A DNA stretch of 64,000 nucleotides from Gari tellinella. Lineage: Eukaryota > Mollusca > Bivalvia > Cardiida > Psammobiidae. Under the pieces are notes generated by a model. That model was not told the DNA's origin. It was given only the letters and a program-made list of their open reading frames with translations, and made no database searches. Numbering within the stretch: the stretch's first letter is position 1; each line of letters opens with the position of its first letter. The stretch is from the NCBI GenBank assembly GCA_922989275.2, contig OV277866.1:36845246-36909245 (forward strand), read 5' to 3'. This document shows, piece after piece, positions 19,321 to 29,707 of this stretch. The position numbers and the translations under genes are program-made.

Positions 19321-21330
19321 GACAGAGTCAGGGATGCATTTTCAACCACTTGCGAGGAGGAACTTGGGTTTGGAAGAAGACAGTACAAGGACTGGTTGTC
19401 GGATAACACCGTACAGAAAATCGAGGAGAGGCGGACAATTCGACAACGATTGAAACAGGCCAAGACAAGAACACAGGTACAGACTGTGCAACAGGAGTAC
19501 AGCAGTATCAACAAGGAAGTGAAGAAAAGTGCTAGACAGGATAAGCAGAACAAGTTTGACAAGTTAGCAGAAGAGGCACAGCAAGCAGCAAACAGGAACG
19601 ACATGAGGACCCTTTACAGTATAACCAAGCAGCTAACAGGACGCAGGGCAAATACCAACAAACCAGTACGAGACTTGAATGGGACCATCCTAGCAAAACC
19701 AACTGAGCAGATGAACAGATGGAGAGAACACTTTCAGACTTTATTAAGTGGTTCACCTGTTTCAGAGCCACCACAACTAGAGACAGGACCAACGTTGGAG
19801 GTAAACATGGAACCCATCACTAGGCAAGAAATTGTACAGTCCATCAACAAACTGAAGTGTGGAAAAGCCCCAGGTCCAGACAGCATCCCACCAGAGGCAT
19901 TGAAGGTATCAACAGAAACAACAGCTGATATACTGCACAGCCTCCTACAAACAGTCTGGGATGAAGAAGACGTACCAAACGAGTGGCGGAATGGGTATAT
20001 TGTTAAACTCCCAAAGAAAGGAGACCTCAGTGAATGCCAGAACTGGAGGGGGATACAACTCTTGTCCATACCAAGCAAGACACTCACTCGAATCATCTTG
20101 GAGAGAATAAAGAGAACAGTAGACACCAAACTGAGAGAAGAGCAGGCAGGCTTTAGGATGGGGAGATCTTGTACAGACCAAATAGCCACACTGCGTATCA
20201 TTATAGAACAGTCTAGTGAATGGCAATCACTGTTGTATATGAATTTCATAGACTTCAAGAAAGCCTTCGACATGGTAGACAGGGTGGTCATTTGGAATAT
20301 ACTACGTCACTATGGCGTCCCTGGGAAGATCGTCAACATCATAAGGAGCATGTATAACAACACTACCTGCCAAGTCATCCACGATATGGAACTCTCAGCC
20401 ACATTCAATGTCAACAACGGGGTTCGACAAGGATATCTGCTGTCCCCTTTGATCTTCTCCGTAGTAATAGATTGGGTGATGAGGACCACTATGGACCAGC
20501 CAAGAGGCATACAATGGACCCTGACCCAGCGGCTAGAAGATCTGGACTTCGCCGACGACATAGGGCTTCTGTCACACACATTCCAGCATATACAACAGAA
20601 GACAGAATGCCTTCAGCTGAATGCCAAAAGAACTGGGTTGGAGATCAATACCAAAAAGACCAAAAGCATGAGGATCAACGCAGCCCAGGAAACACCCATT
20701 CAACTGGGGGAAGAGGTAATAGAAGAGGTGCCCCAGTTTACCTACCTAGGCAGTGTTGTTAGTAAGACAGGAGGCAGCGAAGAGGATATTCAGGCTAGCA
20801 TTGGCAAGGCAAGACACGCATTCGCCATGCTCAAACCAATCTGGAAGAACAGGAACATTCACCTGAGAACCAAGATCAGACTGTTTGATTCCAACGTTAA
20901 AACAGTTCTGTTATATGGAGCAGAAACCTGGAGACACACCAAGAAGCTGGACAACAAATTACAAGTCTTCGTCAACACATGCCTTAGACAAATCCTTCAT
21001 ATCAGATGGCCGGACAAAATATCCAACAGGGAACTATGGCAGCGAACCAATCAGACACCCATCACAGACGCTATCAAACAGCGAAAATGGAGGTGGATTG
21101 GACACACTCTGCGTAGGGACAAGCCAAATATAGCACGGCACTCCTTGGATTGGAATCCACAGGGAAGACGGAAGAGAGGTCGACCGGTCCAAACCTGGAG
21201 GAGAACCCTGAATTCCGAGCTCTCCAAGATCAACATGTCATGGGGAGAGGCAAAGAGAGTGGCAACAGACCGGGTCCGATGGAAAACTGTGGCGAAGGCC
21301 CTATGTCCCGCCAGGGATGAAGAGGACTAA
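19321..21330 (+). CDS. LINE reverse transcriptase (downstream of in-frame TGA)
   Basis: This is the same reading frame as the endonuclease, resuming right after the TGA and open to TAA at 21328-21330. A basic linker (KQAKTRTQVQ) leads to the reverse transcriptase: GKAPGPDSIPPEAL; NWRGIQLLSIPSK; FRMGRSCTDQI; FIDFKKAFDMVDR (20245-20283; catalytic Asp 20251-20253); GVRQGYLLSP, where most relatives have Cys for Tyr; and the FADD box (20548-20559). The C-terminal domain contains WRWIGHTLRRD and GRRKRGRPVQTWRR, then ends LCPARDEED, a tail familiar from RTE-like proteins. Without readthrough the first ATG is at 19603, inside the linker. The domain itself has no further disruption. Confidence 0.93.
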   Translation, partial: DRVRDAFSTTCEEELGFGRRQYKDWLSDNTVQKIEERRTIRQRLKQAKTRTQVQTVQQEYSSINKEVKKSARQDKQNKFDKLAEEAQQAANRNDMRTLYSITKQLTGRRANTNKPVRDLNGTILAKPTEQMNRWREHFQTLLSGSPVSEPPQLETGPTLEVNMEPITRQEIVQSINKLKCGKAPGPDSIPPEALKVSTETTADILHSLLQTVWDEEDVPNEWRNGYIVKLPKKGDLSECQNWRGIQLLSIPSKTLTRIILERIKRTVDTKLREEQAGFRMGRSCTDQIATLRIIIEQSSEWQSLLYMNFIDFKKAFDMVDRVVIWNILRHYGVPGKIVNIIRSMYNNTTCQVIHDMELSATFNVNNGVRQGYLLSPLIFSVVIDWVMRTTMDQPRGIQWTLTQRLEDLDFADDIGLLSHTFQHIQQKTECLQLNAKRTGLEINTKKTKSMRINAAQETPIQLGEEVIEEVPQFTYLGSVVSKTGGSEEDIQASIGKARHAFAMLKPIWKNRNIHLRTKIRLFDSNVKTVLLYGAETWRHTKKLDNKLQVFVNTCLRQILHIRWPDKISNRELWQRTNQTPITDAIKQRKWRWIGHTLRRDKPNIARHSLDWNPQGRRKRGRPVQTWRRTLNSELSKINMSWGEAKRVATDRVRWKTVAKALCPARDEED

Positions 21331-21338
21331 GTAAGTAA

Positions 21339-21349
21339 GGTATATTTCA
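21339..21349 (+). repeat. Target-site duplication, right copy
   Basis: GGTATATTTCA directly follows the TAAG tail of the LINE. Confidence 0.9.
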
Positions 21350-22342
21350 TACTGTCGTGTACCCTGTTGTGAAAGTGTAGGCTTTAACAGTAAACAATTT
21401 TATCCCCGTTCAAAACCAATGGCGAATTAGGTCGATAATCCAAACAGTTTTGATACTGGTGCTAGCCGGGATCACTAGTATCGATATTTGTTCAGTCACA
21501 TAGCCTTAGATTTAACATCGCAACGAATACAGATAGCAGTATTAAAGCAGCCGAAATTATATCTCCGCAAAGATTCACGCTGACGGTGAAAGTTGGAGGT
21601 CAAAGGGTTTATTTAATATTTACAAACTATCTTTTTAGCTAACACCAGTTAAAATAAAAAGATTCTACTTGCAGCTACAAAATATTACATAAACCTTTTT
21701 ATACAGTTATAAGTTCCATTCAACTTAATTACTTAAAACGACTGAAAAAGGTTACCAACCGAAATTGCACGTTTCTAAAACGTAAACCACTTCACTTCCA
21801 TAATGTCTTCGGCTTGAAACAATTGTTGTTTTCTTCTGATTCTCAGTTTTTGATTTCAGGAATGTTCATTGCAAGAACATCGTTGCTAGTGGCGTTATGC
21901 AACGTCTGTTCTGGATCCAAACTGTTTGCGAATCACACTTGTTCTCGGGGTAAGATAGTGAGAGGGGTTCACCATTGTACTATTTCCACATCGTATGGAT
22001 AAGATTTCCATCCGCTTTCATTTCTCAATTTCAGATTTTAGAGGTTCGGACTGATGAACTATCGATACGAGGTTCAAATATGATTGATCTTAGTCAAACC
22101 AGTTACTTGGCGTCTGATCTTAATCGAAGATATTTGTTAAATGCTATTACAACTGGGCCAGGTCAGTGATTGGTTAAGGAAACATATTTTTGTAAAAAGA
22201 TATTATATTAAAGTTAAAATATATTTTAGATAAAACTAGGGATGACAAGGTGGCTTAGGAAAAATAAAACATGTGAAAATTAATCTGAAAAGTTAACACC
22301 ACAAGTATAATGTCGGTTCAGGTTATAGAAAATGCTTCCCCA
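21350..22342. other. Gene-free stretch with core A traces
   Basis: A worn hairpin (CAAACAGTTTTGATACTGG / ACTAGTATCGATA, about 21441-21490) lies in a possible TTAA MITE (about 21383-21615, ending GGTCAAAGGG). A second trace (GGATCCAAACTGTTTGC, 21914-21930) is alone. No gene seen. Confidence 0.4.
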
Positions 22343-22568
22343 GCGCAGTGATAGAAAACGCAGCTATCTTCCAATAAATGTTTTTTAAGAAAAGTACGTC
22401 CTTTGTAAACAGTTCGGAGCGAGATCAGACGCAGGGTCACTCGGCGTCTGATCTAACTCCAAACGCTTTGCCATTCCGATTAAATTCTTGATAATCTTAA
22501 ACTTCAACATTTTGGTACATTGCGTTTTGCGTTTCATTTGCGTATGTAATAATATCTACTCCCCTGTA
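22343..22568 (-). mobile_element. TA-1 MITE, decayed
   Basis: CCAATAAATG near the left, core A variant with GACGCAGGGTCACTCGGCG (22430-22455), GCCATTCCGATTAAATTC, and the GCGTTTTGCGTTTCATTTGCG block at the right, ending CTCCCCTGTA. Confidence 0.65.
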
Positions 22569-22860
22569 CCATATTACAGTGGCAAAAATGTTGCAAGTTT
22601 CAATTAAACTAAATGAATAGCATTGAAACAAAATAACGAAAATAGCAGTTTTATATTCTATAAAACGTTCACTAGTTTTACTATATTAAATAATTTGGAG
22701 TCCGACCAGATACTGGGGTAAACCACTTATTTGTGTTCGTGTATGCCTAATTCCAGTTTGAAAGGCAATAGTGTATCCTCCAAAAATGGGGACTAATTAA
22801 AAACGGGGAATCTGTAAACAACAGAATCTGCAAACCGGAAGCTTTTAAAATTCGGACATT

Positions 22861-23312
22861 TTATTATTATTATTATTATTATAATACCAGATTTATATAG
22901 CGCTCTTTTCACACAGGGATTGTGCGTTCAAAGGCGCTTTACATGAAATAACACATATGTACCTATACATCGAGAAAAAGACAAAATAACTACAATTAGA
23001 TCTGAAATAAAACATGAATAAACATATAAAAGACAGTCCCCCAAAACGGCGATCACATTACCCCCATCAATCAGCAATGAACCGACCGGCTAAGTATTGC
23101 CGACTGATATAAATAATGGTAGAGCGCCCAATGCAGGCCATCGACAAAACACAAATAACTATAATTAGATCTAAAATAAATAAGAATAAACATACAAAAG
23201 ACAGCCCCCAAAACGGCGATCACACTACCCCCATCAATCAGCAATGAACCAACCGGCTAAAGATTGCCGACCAATAGAAATAATAGCAGAGCGCCCAATG
23301 CAGGCCATCTAA
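22861..23312 (-). mobile_element. (ATT)n-tailed retroposon with internal 165-bp duplication
   Basis: (TTA)n at 22861-22883 is followed by ATACCAGATTTATATAGCG and GGCGCTTTACATG. Read on the minus strand this is the common 'gcgctatataaat' 3' end preceding an (ATAA)-type tail. From 22979 a unit of about 165 bp (AAATAACTACAATTAGATC ... CCAATGCAGGCCATC) occurs twice in tandem, the second copy at 23144-23312. No coding frame remains. Confidence 0.6.
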
Positions 23313-23852
23313 TGTAACATAACTAGGAAAAATAGCATGCGACATGATAACTAAAAACTCTATAGAAGATCAATGACATGATTAAAAATGGTGAAAGCTG
23401 TCCAAGAATTATACCACAGACCCCGTCAGCTGGTTTCAAAAGAGATCAGAGCCATATCCCTACCATCAAAGATCCACCAGACAGGCATTGGTCAACGGTA
23501 CAACCCAAGAACTAAAAATTAGACCCATATCATATACAGAATGAACACAGCCCTAGGGTAGCAGTCATCTACCCTCTCCACCCCACACCCGCGGGACCTA
23601 CATGTTCCATGGCTGAAATTACACCCTTACTTTATAAAACATCAAGATAAGAAGCTGTCCCTGAATTATACCGCAAACATTTTATAACTCGATATCCCTG
23701 AAAACCAGACTCTTTTAAACCGAAATTCGGATTCATAATAACCGAAAGTCTCCAAATTCCGGACTCCTTAAAGTCTCTGAAAACCAAATAGAATAAGTTT
23801 CTTGGTCCCTGTAACGTGAATGTATACGGGAGCTTATAGCACAAATGTTTCG
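23313..23852. other. Gene-free stretch
   Basis: Probably the 5' remainder of the retroposon at 22861 on the minus strand, but no diagnostic motif was seen. Confidence 0.3.
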
Positions 23853-24000
23853 TTTAACCCATTACACCACATATACAGATATGCCTTTTCACGACTTAGA
23901 TTTATTCCTCCACTAAAGAAAATAATTCATCTTTATGGTCCATAATAATTAATTCTATTATCCTATCAGCTGGTAAGTTAAAGCAGGTTGACAGTCAATC
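23853..24000 (+). mobile_element. Core B MITE, left half
   Basis: TTAACCCATTACACCAC, TTATTCCTCCACTAAAGAA, ATCCTATCAGCTGGTA, then AAGCAGGTTGACAGTCAATC. It breaks within the first hairpin arm. Confidence 0.65.
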
Positions 24001-24125
24001 AGAGTATATCTCAAAAATCGCAGTAAAAGTAAAATGTACCGACATTTGAAAACTCTTTCCTCATTGATCCCTGAAAACCTCAAACTGATTATTTCCCCAG
24101 AGGCTTTCATACATTGCAGCGGTCA

Positions 24126-24320
24126 TGGGTCCTGTCTTACGAAACGTCGTACGACAAAAACGGTCGTAAAACAAAACTTTGAACTACATCTTATTTCTTA
24201 TTTCTCAACCTAACCTTGTCTTGTGACATCTTTCTGGAAACGTCTTGAAAAGAAATGAATAATAATCGAGAATTTTAGAGTCTAACTGACGACAATATTT
24301 GTAGTAAAACGGGGCCCTGT
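24126..24320. mobile_element. GGGCCC-shell MITE, worn
   Basis: GGGTCCTGTCTTACGAAACG at the left, GTCTTGTGACATCTTTCTGG in the middle, GTAAAACGGGGCCC at the right. Same layout as the intact copy at 28274, with about half of the right arm lost. Confidence 0.6.
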
Positions 24321-24980
24321 GACTTATATGATTTGGGGGGTTTTTTTGGCAGAAATTTCCCTATCTCTCAATAGTGCCGGTGGTTTTGATCCACTGCGAT
24401 GCTATTGGCCAGGCATTCTCATACATAATCTGAATGATAAATGGTTTGGCTCCTGAACCCTATAAACCCTAATGACGGCCATATAGGTTGTTTTATGTGA
24501 AGAGTATACCTGTCATATACAAACCGTGTAGAACCAGATCAGGTGACGCCAAAAAGAATCCTCTTGTCATCGTCTCATTAATTACGGAAAACAATATAGA
24601 CTTTAATTTAGTTTAGTTTAGTTTCGTTTACACAGAAACTATAACATTTTCTCCACTTATTATATATAATTTTGAACATTTGTCTTACTAATGTACAACT
24701 GTATTTGTCTTAGAATATTGTAAACAAATACATAAATATACGAACAATTAAACACTTATTGAAGTGATGTAGTTTTATATAATTAATTGTATGTCATTAT
24801 TTCAAAAGGTAGCAATTATCAACGTGGTATAATGCCAAAGGCGAAGCAACAGTTTAGTTTCTCAAAACTAAAATCAATATTCTCCTTCAATTAACTTATG
24901 TCCCGACTAACCACTTCAAAAGAACTCACATGACACATTAACTTTGGCCGCCAACGGCAATTTCAGTTGCTAAATGCAAT
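24321..24980. other. Gene-free stretch with core D trace
   Basis: An eroded core D element may lie at about 24415-24575 (GTGAAGAGTATACCTGTCAT, ACCGTGTAGAACCAGATCAG). No gene seen. Confidence 0.35.
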
Positions 24981-25160
24981 TACAGTAAAACTAGATACTT
25001 CGAACTCGTATTTCATAAGTTGAATTTGGATAAAACGATCTTCTTGCTGAAGTCGAACATACCCGTATTTCAAAGTTAAAACGTGGCTAAGCCACGTTTT
25101 AACTTTGAAATATGGGTATGTTCGAACATCGCGAGTTCGAAGTATCGAGTTTCGACTGCA
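24981..25160 (+). mobile_element. TA-3 MITE with intact core C
   Basis: TACAGTAAAACTAGATACTTCG left, GTATCGAGTTTCGACTGCA right. The core C palindrome (about 25058-25122) is almost perfect around GTGGCTAAGCCAC. A worn core A (25166-25217) follows. Confidence 0.8.
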
Positions 25161-25411
25161 GTTTCGATCAAGATCAGATGCCAAATAAGTAGTAGTTAGA
25201 TCAAGAATTATTTGACAGTTAAGCACTCGTAACGAAAGTCTTCAATTGAAATTAACTTATTTCTCAGTTTAAAGAATACTTGCAGACAACAATTAAATAC
25301 ATTTAAGTTAATAACGGTGATATGGCAAATCGTTTAGTTGCTATATCAGAATCTGATTAACATGCTGTTTGCTTTTATTGATCATTTAGAAATTTTGATC
25401 GGAAACGCATA

Positions 25412-25481
25412 GAGTGTCAAACATTTTGGATCCTGATCGGACGCTGGGTAACCCGGCGTCCGACCAGGATCCAAATTATTG
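25412..25481. repeat. Core A hairpin, compensated variant
   Basis: GTCAAACATTTTGGATCCTG and CAGGATCCAAATTATTG arms. The inner stem reads GATCGGACGCTGGG and CCCGGCGTCCGACC, so the usual CAGACG/CGTCTG pair has become CGGACG/CGTCCG on both sides. Confidence 0.8.
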
Positions 25482-25753
25482 AAAATGTAATTAAGTCGCA
25501 CTCAGCGGACTATAGGTAATAGAGAAACAGGACATAACTAATAATGGAATGATTTCAGATCAGAACTGGGTAAAAGTCTAAAAACTAACACTAATGAACT
25601 ACAATTTGAAGATAAAGATCACTCGAGCTATATTCTATTGTTTCCTGCGGCTGATTTACAAATTAAAACGATATTGGTTCAAATGTTAATTCGTCAGATG
25701 TTACCGACATGTAATATGAAATAAGAGATACAGTAGAACATCCAAAAACCGAA

Positions 25754-26090
25754 TACAGGACTCCCTCTCTACAACGACATCCAATGGGAGACACATATTG
25801 TGTGTGCTGTTCAAAAGGAGTCGTTATAGGAAGGAAACATTAAAACTTTGCTTGCATAACGCGGTGTCTGATCTGGATTAAAGATGTTTGTCACTCGTCA
25901 TTATATTTATTTTATCAAAATATCCAATTATATGTAACTTTTAGAAAACCAACAGACAACATTTCTAAGCAGACGATATTGCAGCAGTAAAAGCATTAGC
26001 CATACTTTACGTTTTAAAGGAATTGCGACAAGGGTCATTGTAAGGAGGGATTCGTTGTTTGGAGAGCCGTTGTAGAGATGGAACACTGTA
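25754..26090 (+). mobile_element. TA-2 MITE with half core A
   Basis: TACAGGACTCCCTCTCTAC left, GTCGTTATAGGAAGGAAAC; then only the right arm of the hairpin (ACGCGGTGTCTGATC); right end GATGGAACACTGTA. It is flanked by imperfect 39-bp direct repeats at about 25716-25754 and 26092-26130. Confidence 0.7.
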
Positions 26091-26263
26091 ACATGAAATA
26101 AGAGATAGAGTAGAAAATTCCAAAATCGAATAATTCCAGACCGATAAAAAGGTCTAGATGATAGTCTTCTGGTTAATGAAGGTTTTCTGTAATTGAAAAG
26201 AAATTGAACGGTCAGTTGTTTAAGACATGTGGTTGCTTAATGCTTTATCCTTTTATTAGCTTG

Positions 26264-26524
26264 TTATTTACCATTTCGGCGCCGAAGTCGCATAAAGTCG
26301 ACTTTGCAAACAGTTTGGATCCTGATCAGACGCCGCGTTACGCGGTGTCTGATCAGGATTCAAACTGTTTGACACTCGTATCACCTTTTCTTAAGCCATA
26401 CTTCATTGAATCTTGCTTTGAACGATATTACAAACAAATAAACACTTGCAAATACTGAAGTAGATCACAAAAAAGTGTTGAAGGGGTAAAAACCTCACGA
26501 TTAATTTGGCTCAGAAAGGGTTAA
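26264..26524 (+). mobile_element. TTAA MITE with core A
   Basis: The left end is worn (TTTACCATTTCGGCGCCG) and shares its GGCGCCGAAGTCGCATAA block with the mini-MITE at 10161. Core A at 26308-26370 (GCG/CGC tip, one tip mismatch). Right end CTCAGAAAGGGTTAA. Confidence 0.75.
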
Positions 26525-27089
26525 GTCGTCGTCGGTGATCCTATGCAATCTGAATACCTCTTCGTTTAATTATTAGTAACCACATAGACCATGTTTTGAA
26601 GAGTTTCAGAGACTTAGTATTTACGGTGTCCGGTTTCAAGGGCTGGAATAGACATGAAACATGTACTAAAGTCATTGAAACCAAGTGTAGCATATGTCAT
26701 TTCAAAGGAGGAAAGGAAAATCTTTATATGTCCCGGACAAGCTTTTTCTTTAATGGAGATCAACATTTAAGTTCGATGCCATAGCGACCTGAAAATGGTA
26801 AATGACACTGTGTCATCCCAAAATGAACTCACACATAAAACTTGGAACTCCTATCTGAAGTGACCTAGAGTGACACACGATATTCCGCCATTCCAAATAG
26901 AGTCCACAGACTACATACTTCTAGCTTATTATGTATAGGAAATATGTTCCGGACAGGCTTTTTAATATATTTGAGGTCAGATGCTAATGTCAAAATCACA
27001 ATTGCTTGAAAACGTTAAGGCAACATTGGCCTCAGTGAACATGATATGCTACAATCTGCCTTCCAAAGATGTACTCACACATCGAATCT
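26525..27089. other. Gene-free stretch
   Basis: Short open frames are present but lack splice or start context. The phrase GATGTACTCACACATCGAATCTGG recurs imperfectly near 27380. Confidence 0.35.
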
Positions 27090-27326
27090 GGGACCCGTTT
27101 CATAAACTCCGTACGACAAATGTTGTAGTAAGTCAGATTATAAAACTCTCAATTATTATTTATTTCTCCACCTAATCCTGTCTTGTGACATCTCTCTTGA
27201 ATTGTCTTGAAAAGACAATTCCAACGAGATGCCACACGACACCATTAGATATCAGAAATAAAATATATTTCACAAGTTTTGACTTACGACCGTTTGTATC
27301 GTACGAAGTTTTATGAAACGGGTTCC
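27090..27326. mobile_element. GGGCCC-shell MITE
   Basis: GGGACCCGTTTCATAAACTCC left and GTTTTATGAAACGGGTTCC right. The inner stem TTGTCTTGAAAAGACAA forms the hairpin tip. GTCGTAC-type sequence (CGTACGACAAATG / CGTTTGTATCGTACG) repeats on both sides. Confidence 0.75.
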
Positions 27327-27732
27327 TGAACCTTATATGCAACAATTTGCTATTAGAAGATGTACCAATCTGCAATCCGAAGATGTACTAATTCACCGAA
27401 TCTGGTATCTCTGGCTGGTGGGATATAAAACATATCACGCAGCCGCATATCAGTTCAATCACATTGCATAAAACTAACGTATGGGAAACAGAAATGACCT
27501 TGAAAAAAGGATCTGATAATCATGGCGACAAACATTGTTTTTTACAATAGACCAAATGTTTCAGAATGAATATGTTGTCTAAGACATGAAACTAGTTTTC
27601 TCATCTTTATGTCACACGCAGATAATGGGAGATAACTCTTTAAACCAAACACGATAGCATGAACACGAGTTTCGCACCTTTAAACTGTGCAAGCTCATCT
27701 CCACGGAGCCTCCAATTGCAGTTTCAAAATAA

Positions 27733-28182
27733 AATAACCCTTTCACTCATTATGACGCTTTAAAGCCCGTTTGCAAACAGTAACGCGGCGTCTGATCAGA
27801 ACCCAAACTGTTTGAGACTCTTATCGATATTTATTAAGTCACATGTCTTGCAGCCAACAATAATGAAGCAGACGACCATAAAGAGATGAAGCGGTACAGT
27901 GGAGAATCTGTTATTCTTTCCCAATGAACGCGTTTACGCTAAAACTATTATTTGCAGTGTGCAAACAGTTTGGAGCCAGATCAGACGCCGGGTAACCCGG
28001 CGTCTGATCAGGCTCCAAACTGTTTGCCACCAAGATAAACAAGAATTATCAGAATTGTCCAAAAGTTGTTCTTTTCTACGTTTTAGCGCTTTGCGTTTGC
28101 GTACGTTTGCGTTTAAACGGGAAAGAATAACAGATTCTCCACTGTAAATATCTCCCGCATAATTTGATCATGAAAGGGTTAA
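27733..28182 (+). mobile_element. TTAA MITE hosting a TA-1 insertion; hairpin arm deleted
   Basis: TAACCCTTTCACTCATTATG left, TGAAAGGGTTAA right. In the core, sequence jumps from GCAAACAG to TAACGCGGCGTC at 27780, so the left stem is missing up to the apex while the right arm is intact. A TA-1 element (27895-28146) splits the right half. Confidence 0.75.
27895..28146 (-). mobile_element. TA-1 MITE with core A, nested
   Basis: TACAGTGGAGAATCTG to TTCTCCACTGTA; core tip GGGTAACCC. The long GCGTTTGCGTACGTTTGCG side is at the right. Confidence 0.9.
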
Positions 28183-28273
28183 GTCCATATTTTGTAAATC
28201 ATTATGCATTCGTAGATTCGTTCTTGTATACTCGTTTCCTGCATTATGCAACTGTCCGTCTTTTTATATAACA

Positions 28274-28523
28274 GGGGCCCGTTTCATAAAACTTCGTACG
28301 ACAAATGTTGTCGTAAATCGTAAATCAAAACTTTAAAATACGTTCAACTTCTGATTTCTCTATCTAATCCTGTCTTGTGACATCTCTTTGGAATCGTCTT
28401 TTCAAGATGATTCCAAAAAGATGTCACAAGACAGGATTAGATGGAGAAATAAATAATAATTTAGACTTTTATAATCTGACTTACGACAACATTTGTCGTA
28501 CGAAGTTTTATGAAACGGGCCCC
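28274..28523. mobile_element. GGGCCC-shell MITE, near-perfect 250-bp palindrome
   Basis: GGGGCCCGTTTCATAAAAC at the left and its exact inverse at the right. TCCTGTCTTGTGACATCTCT and AGATGTCACAAGACAGGA form a long inner stem, with GGAATCGTC/GATGATTCC at the apex. Confidence 0.85.
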
Positions 28524-28795
28524 AGTTCTATAACATGTTTTCTAAATGTGTCTTATGGTTTAATATATCAACTTTTACAAATTATTTCAAGAAGTTATAT
28601 ATTATGTTCAAATCGGTTAATTTATTAAGAAATAAGTTGTTCTGGTTAGGATTCGAACATGTGAACAAAAACAGCACATCGAAAATCATATCAATGTATT
28701 AATATATTAACATATTGCACAGTTTCCTCACCACATTTAATTAAGTACTGAAATATCACTATTGATGATATTGTTCATAATATGGTATCTTTAAC

Positions 28796-29070
28796 TCCTT
28801 AACGCTGCCAGGCTCTGTGATACTAATGTATGCACAAACAGTTTGTATCCAGACCAGATACCGCATACGGCGGCGTCTGCCACGAGACCAAATTGTTCGA
28901 CACTCATATATAGGTTTCTTTTAAGGCAAACTTTAATTCTAAACTGAAAGATAAAACCAGATATTAAGTTAACAAGTTGGTGTTGTTATGGCTTTGAATA
29001 GTTAAGACGGCTTACATAAGCAGTTCAAGCAAAGCACTATACCTTCAGTGCCATGACTTCATCAGTCCCT
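28796..29070 (+). mobile_element. Core A MITE, diverged
   Basis: CTTAACGCTGCCAGGC start; hairpin ACAAACAGTTTGTATCC / GAGACCAAATTGTTCG with GATACCGCATACGGCGGCG tip (28838-28900). Its right part may continue after the next element at 29316-29449, ending GGCAGTGAAGGGGTTAA. Confidence 0.55.
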
Positions 29071-29315
29071 TTAACCCATAGCCTGTTTCTAGTATTTAAG
29101 ATATGTGACCTATAAAAGCAGGCTAAAAGTAAGGCAGAATGCGCCCTAGGGCGCATTCTGATTTACTTTCAGCCTGCTTTAAGTTACTATCTGCTAGGAT
29201 ATAGAAAAAATTTATTATGGTACATATTCATAACAGTATAAAATGGAACTATTTTCTTTGGCGGATGAATAAAATGAATGCGCTAAAAGTCGCTTCTATT
29301 AAGGGAAAGGGTTAA
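29071..29315 (-). mobile_element. TTAA MITE with core B
   Basis: TTAACCCATAGCCTG left, GAAAGGGTTAA right, TTAA at both ends. Core B (29117-29182) with a GCGCCCTAGGGCGC apex. Inverted relative to most copies (CTATTTTCTTTGGCGGATG on the right). Confidence 0.85.
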
Positions 29316-29448
29316 ACAAGTGTCGACTGCAATAAAATCTAAATTTGGTCAATTTTATGAGAAATGAAATAGTTTTGACCCTGATCAAACGCGTTATCCA
29401 ATATGTTCGCAAATAACTAATGTAGTCGGGTAAGGCAGTGAAGGGGTT

Positions 29449-29640
29449 AAGTAACGATGTGAAGTAATTGCTTTACTCGTTAAAGCCTTGTGACCCGCAT
29501 ACTTGTCTTTCACAAACAATGTACATGTAAAACGCACTTGTATATGCTTTAAATAATGTAGACCCCGATCAGAGGGTTTCTACAAACTATTGGAGGTCAA
29601 AGCCAAGCAAACTGTTTGGGTATCCTTGTTAATAAATCAG
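29449..29640 (+). mobile_element. Core D MITE, worn
   Basis: CTTGTCTTTCACAAACAATG and AATGTAGACCCCGATCAGAGGG keep one arm. The right arm is almost gone (GGAGGTCAAAGCC). Confidence 0.45.
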
Positions 29641-29707
29641 CCGTTTTTTTCCAACGTTACTACATTTGACCGAAAAATGTATTTCTAACTGTACATCTCT
29701 TGACTTT

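Larger units (their letters stand above)
18214..21338 (+). mobile_element. Full-length RTE-type LINE with 11-bp target duplication
   Basis: The element is bounded by identical 11-mers GGTATATTTCA at 18203-18213 and 21339-21349. It is 3125 bp long, with a short 5' leader, one reading frame for endonuclease plus reverse transcriptase, and a 3' UTR of only a few bases made of TAAG units (TAAGTAAGTAAG). Compact size, a single main frame and a short tandem-repeat tail are features of the RTE/RTE-X group. I assign the group from protein motifs, not from an alignment. The clean duplication marks a normal target-primed insertion and a recent copy. A TGA at 19318-19320 interrupts the frame. Confidence 0.92.

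Noticed and set aside
20310..20762. Frames antisense or shifted within the LINE reverse transcriptase
   Set aside because: Shadows of the motif-bearing frame.
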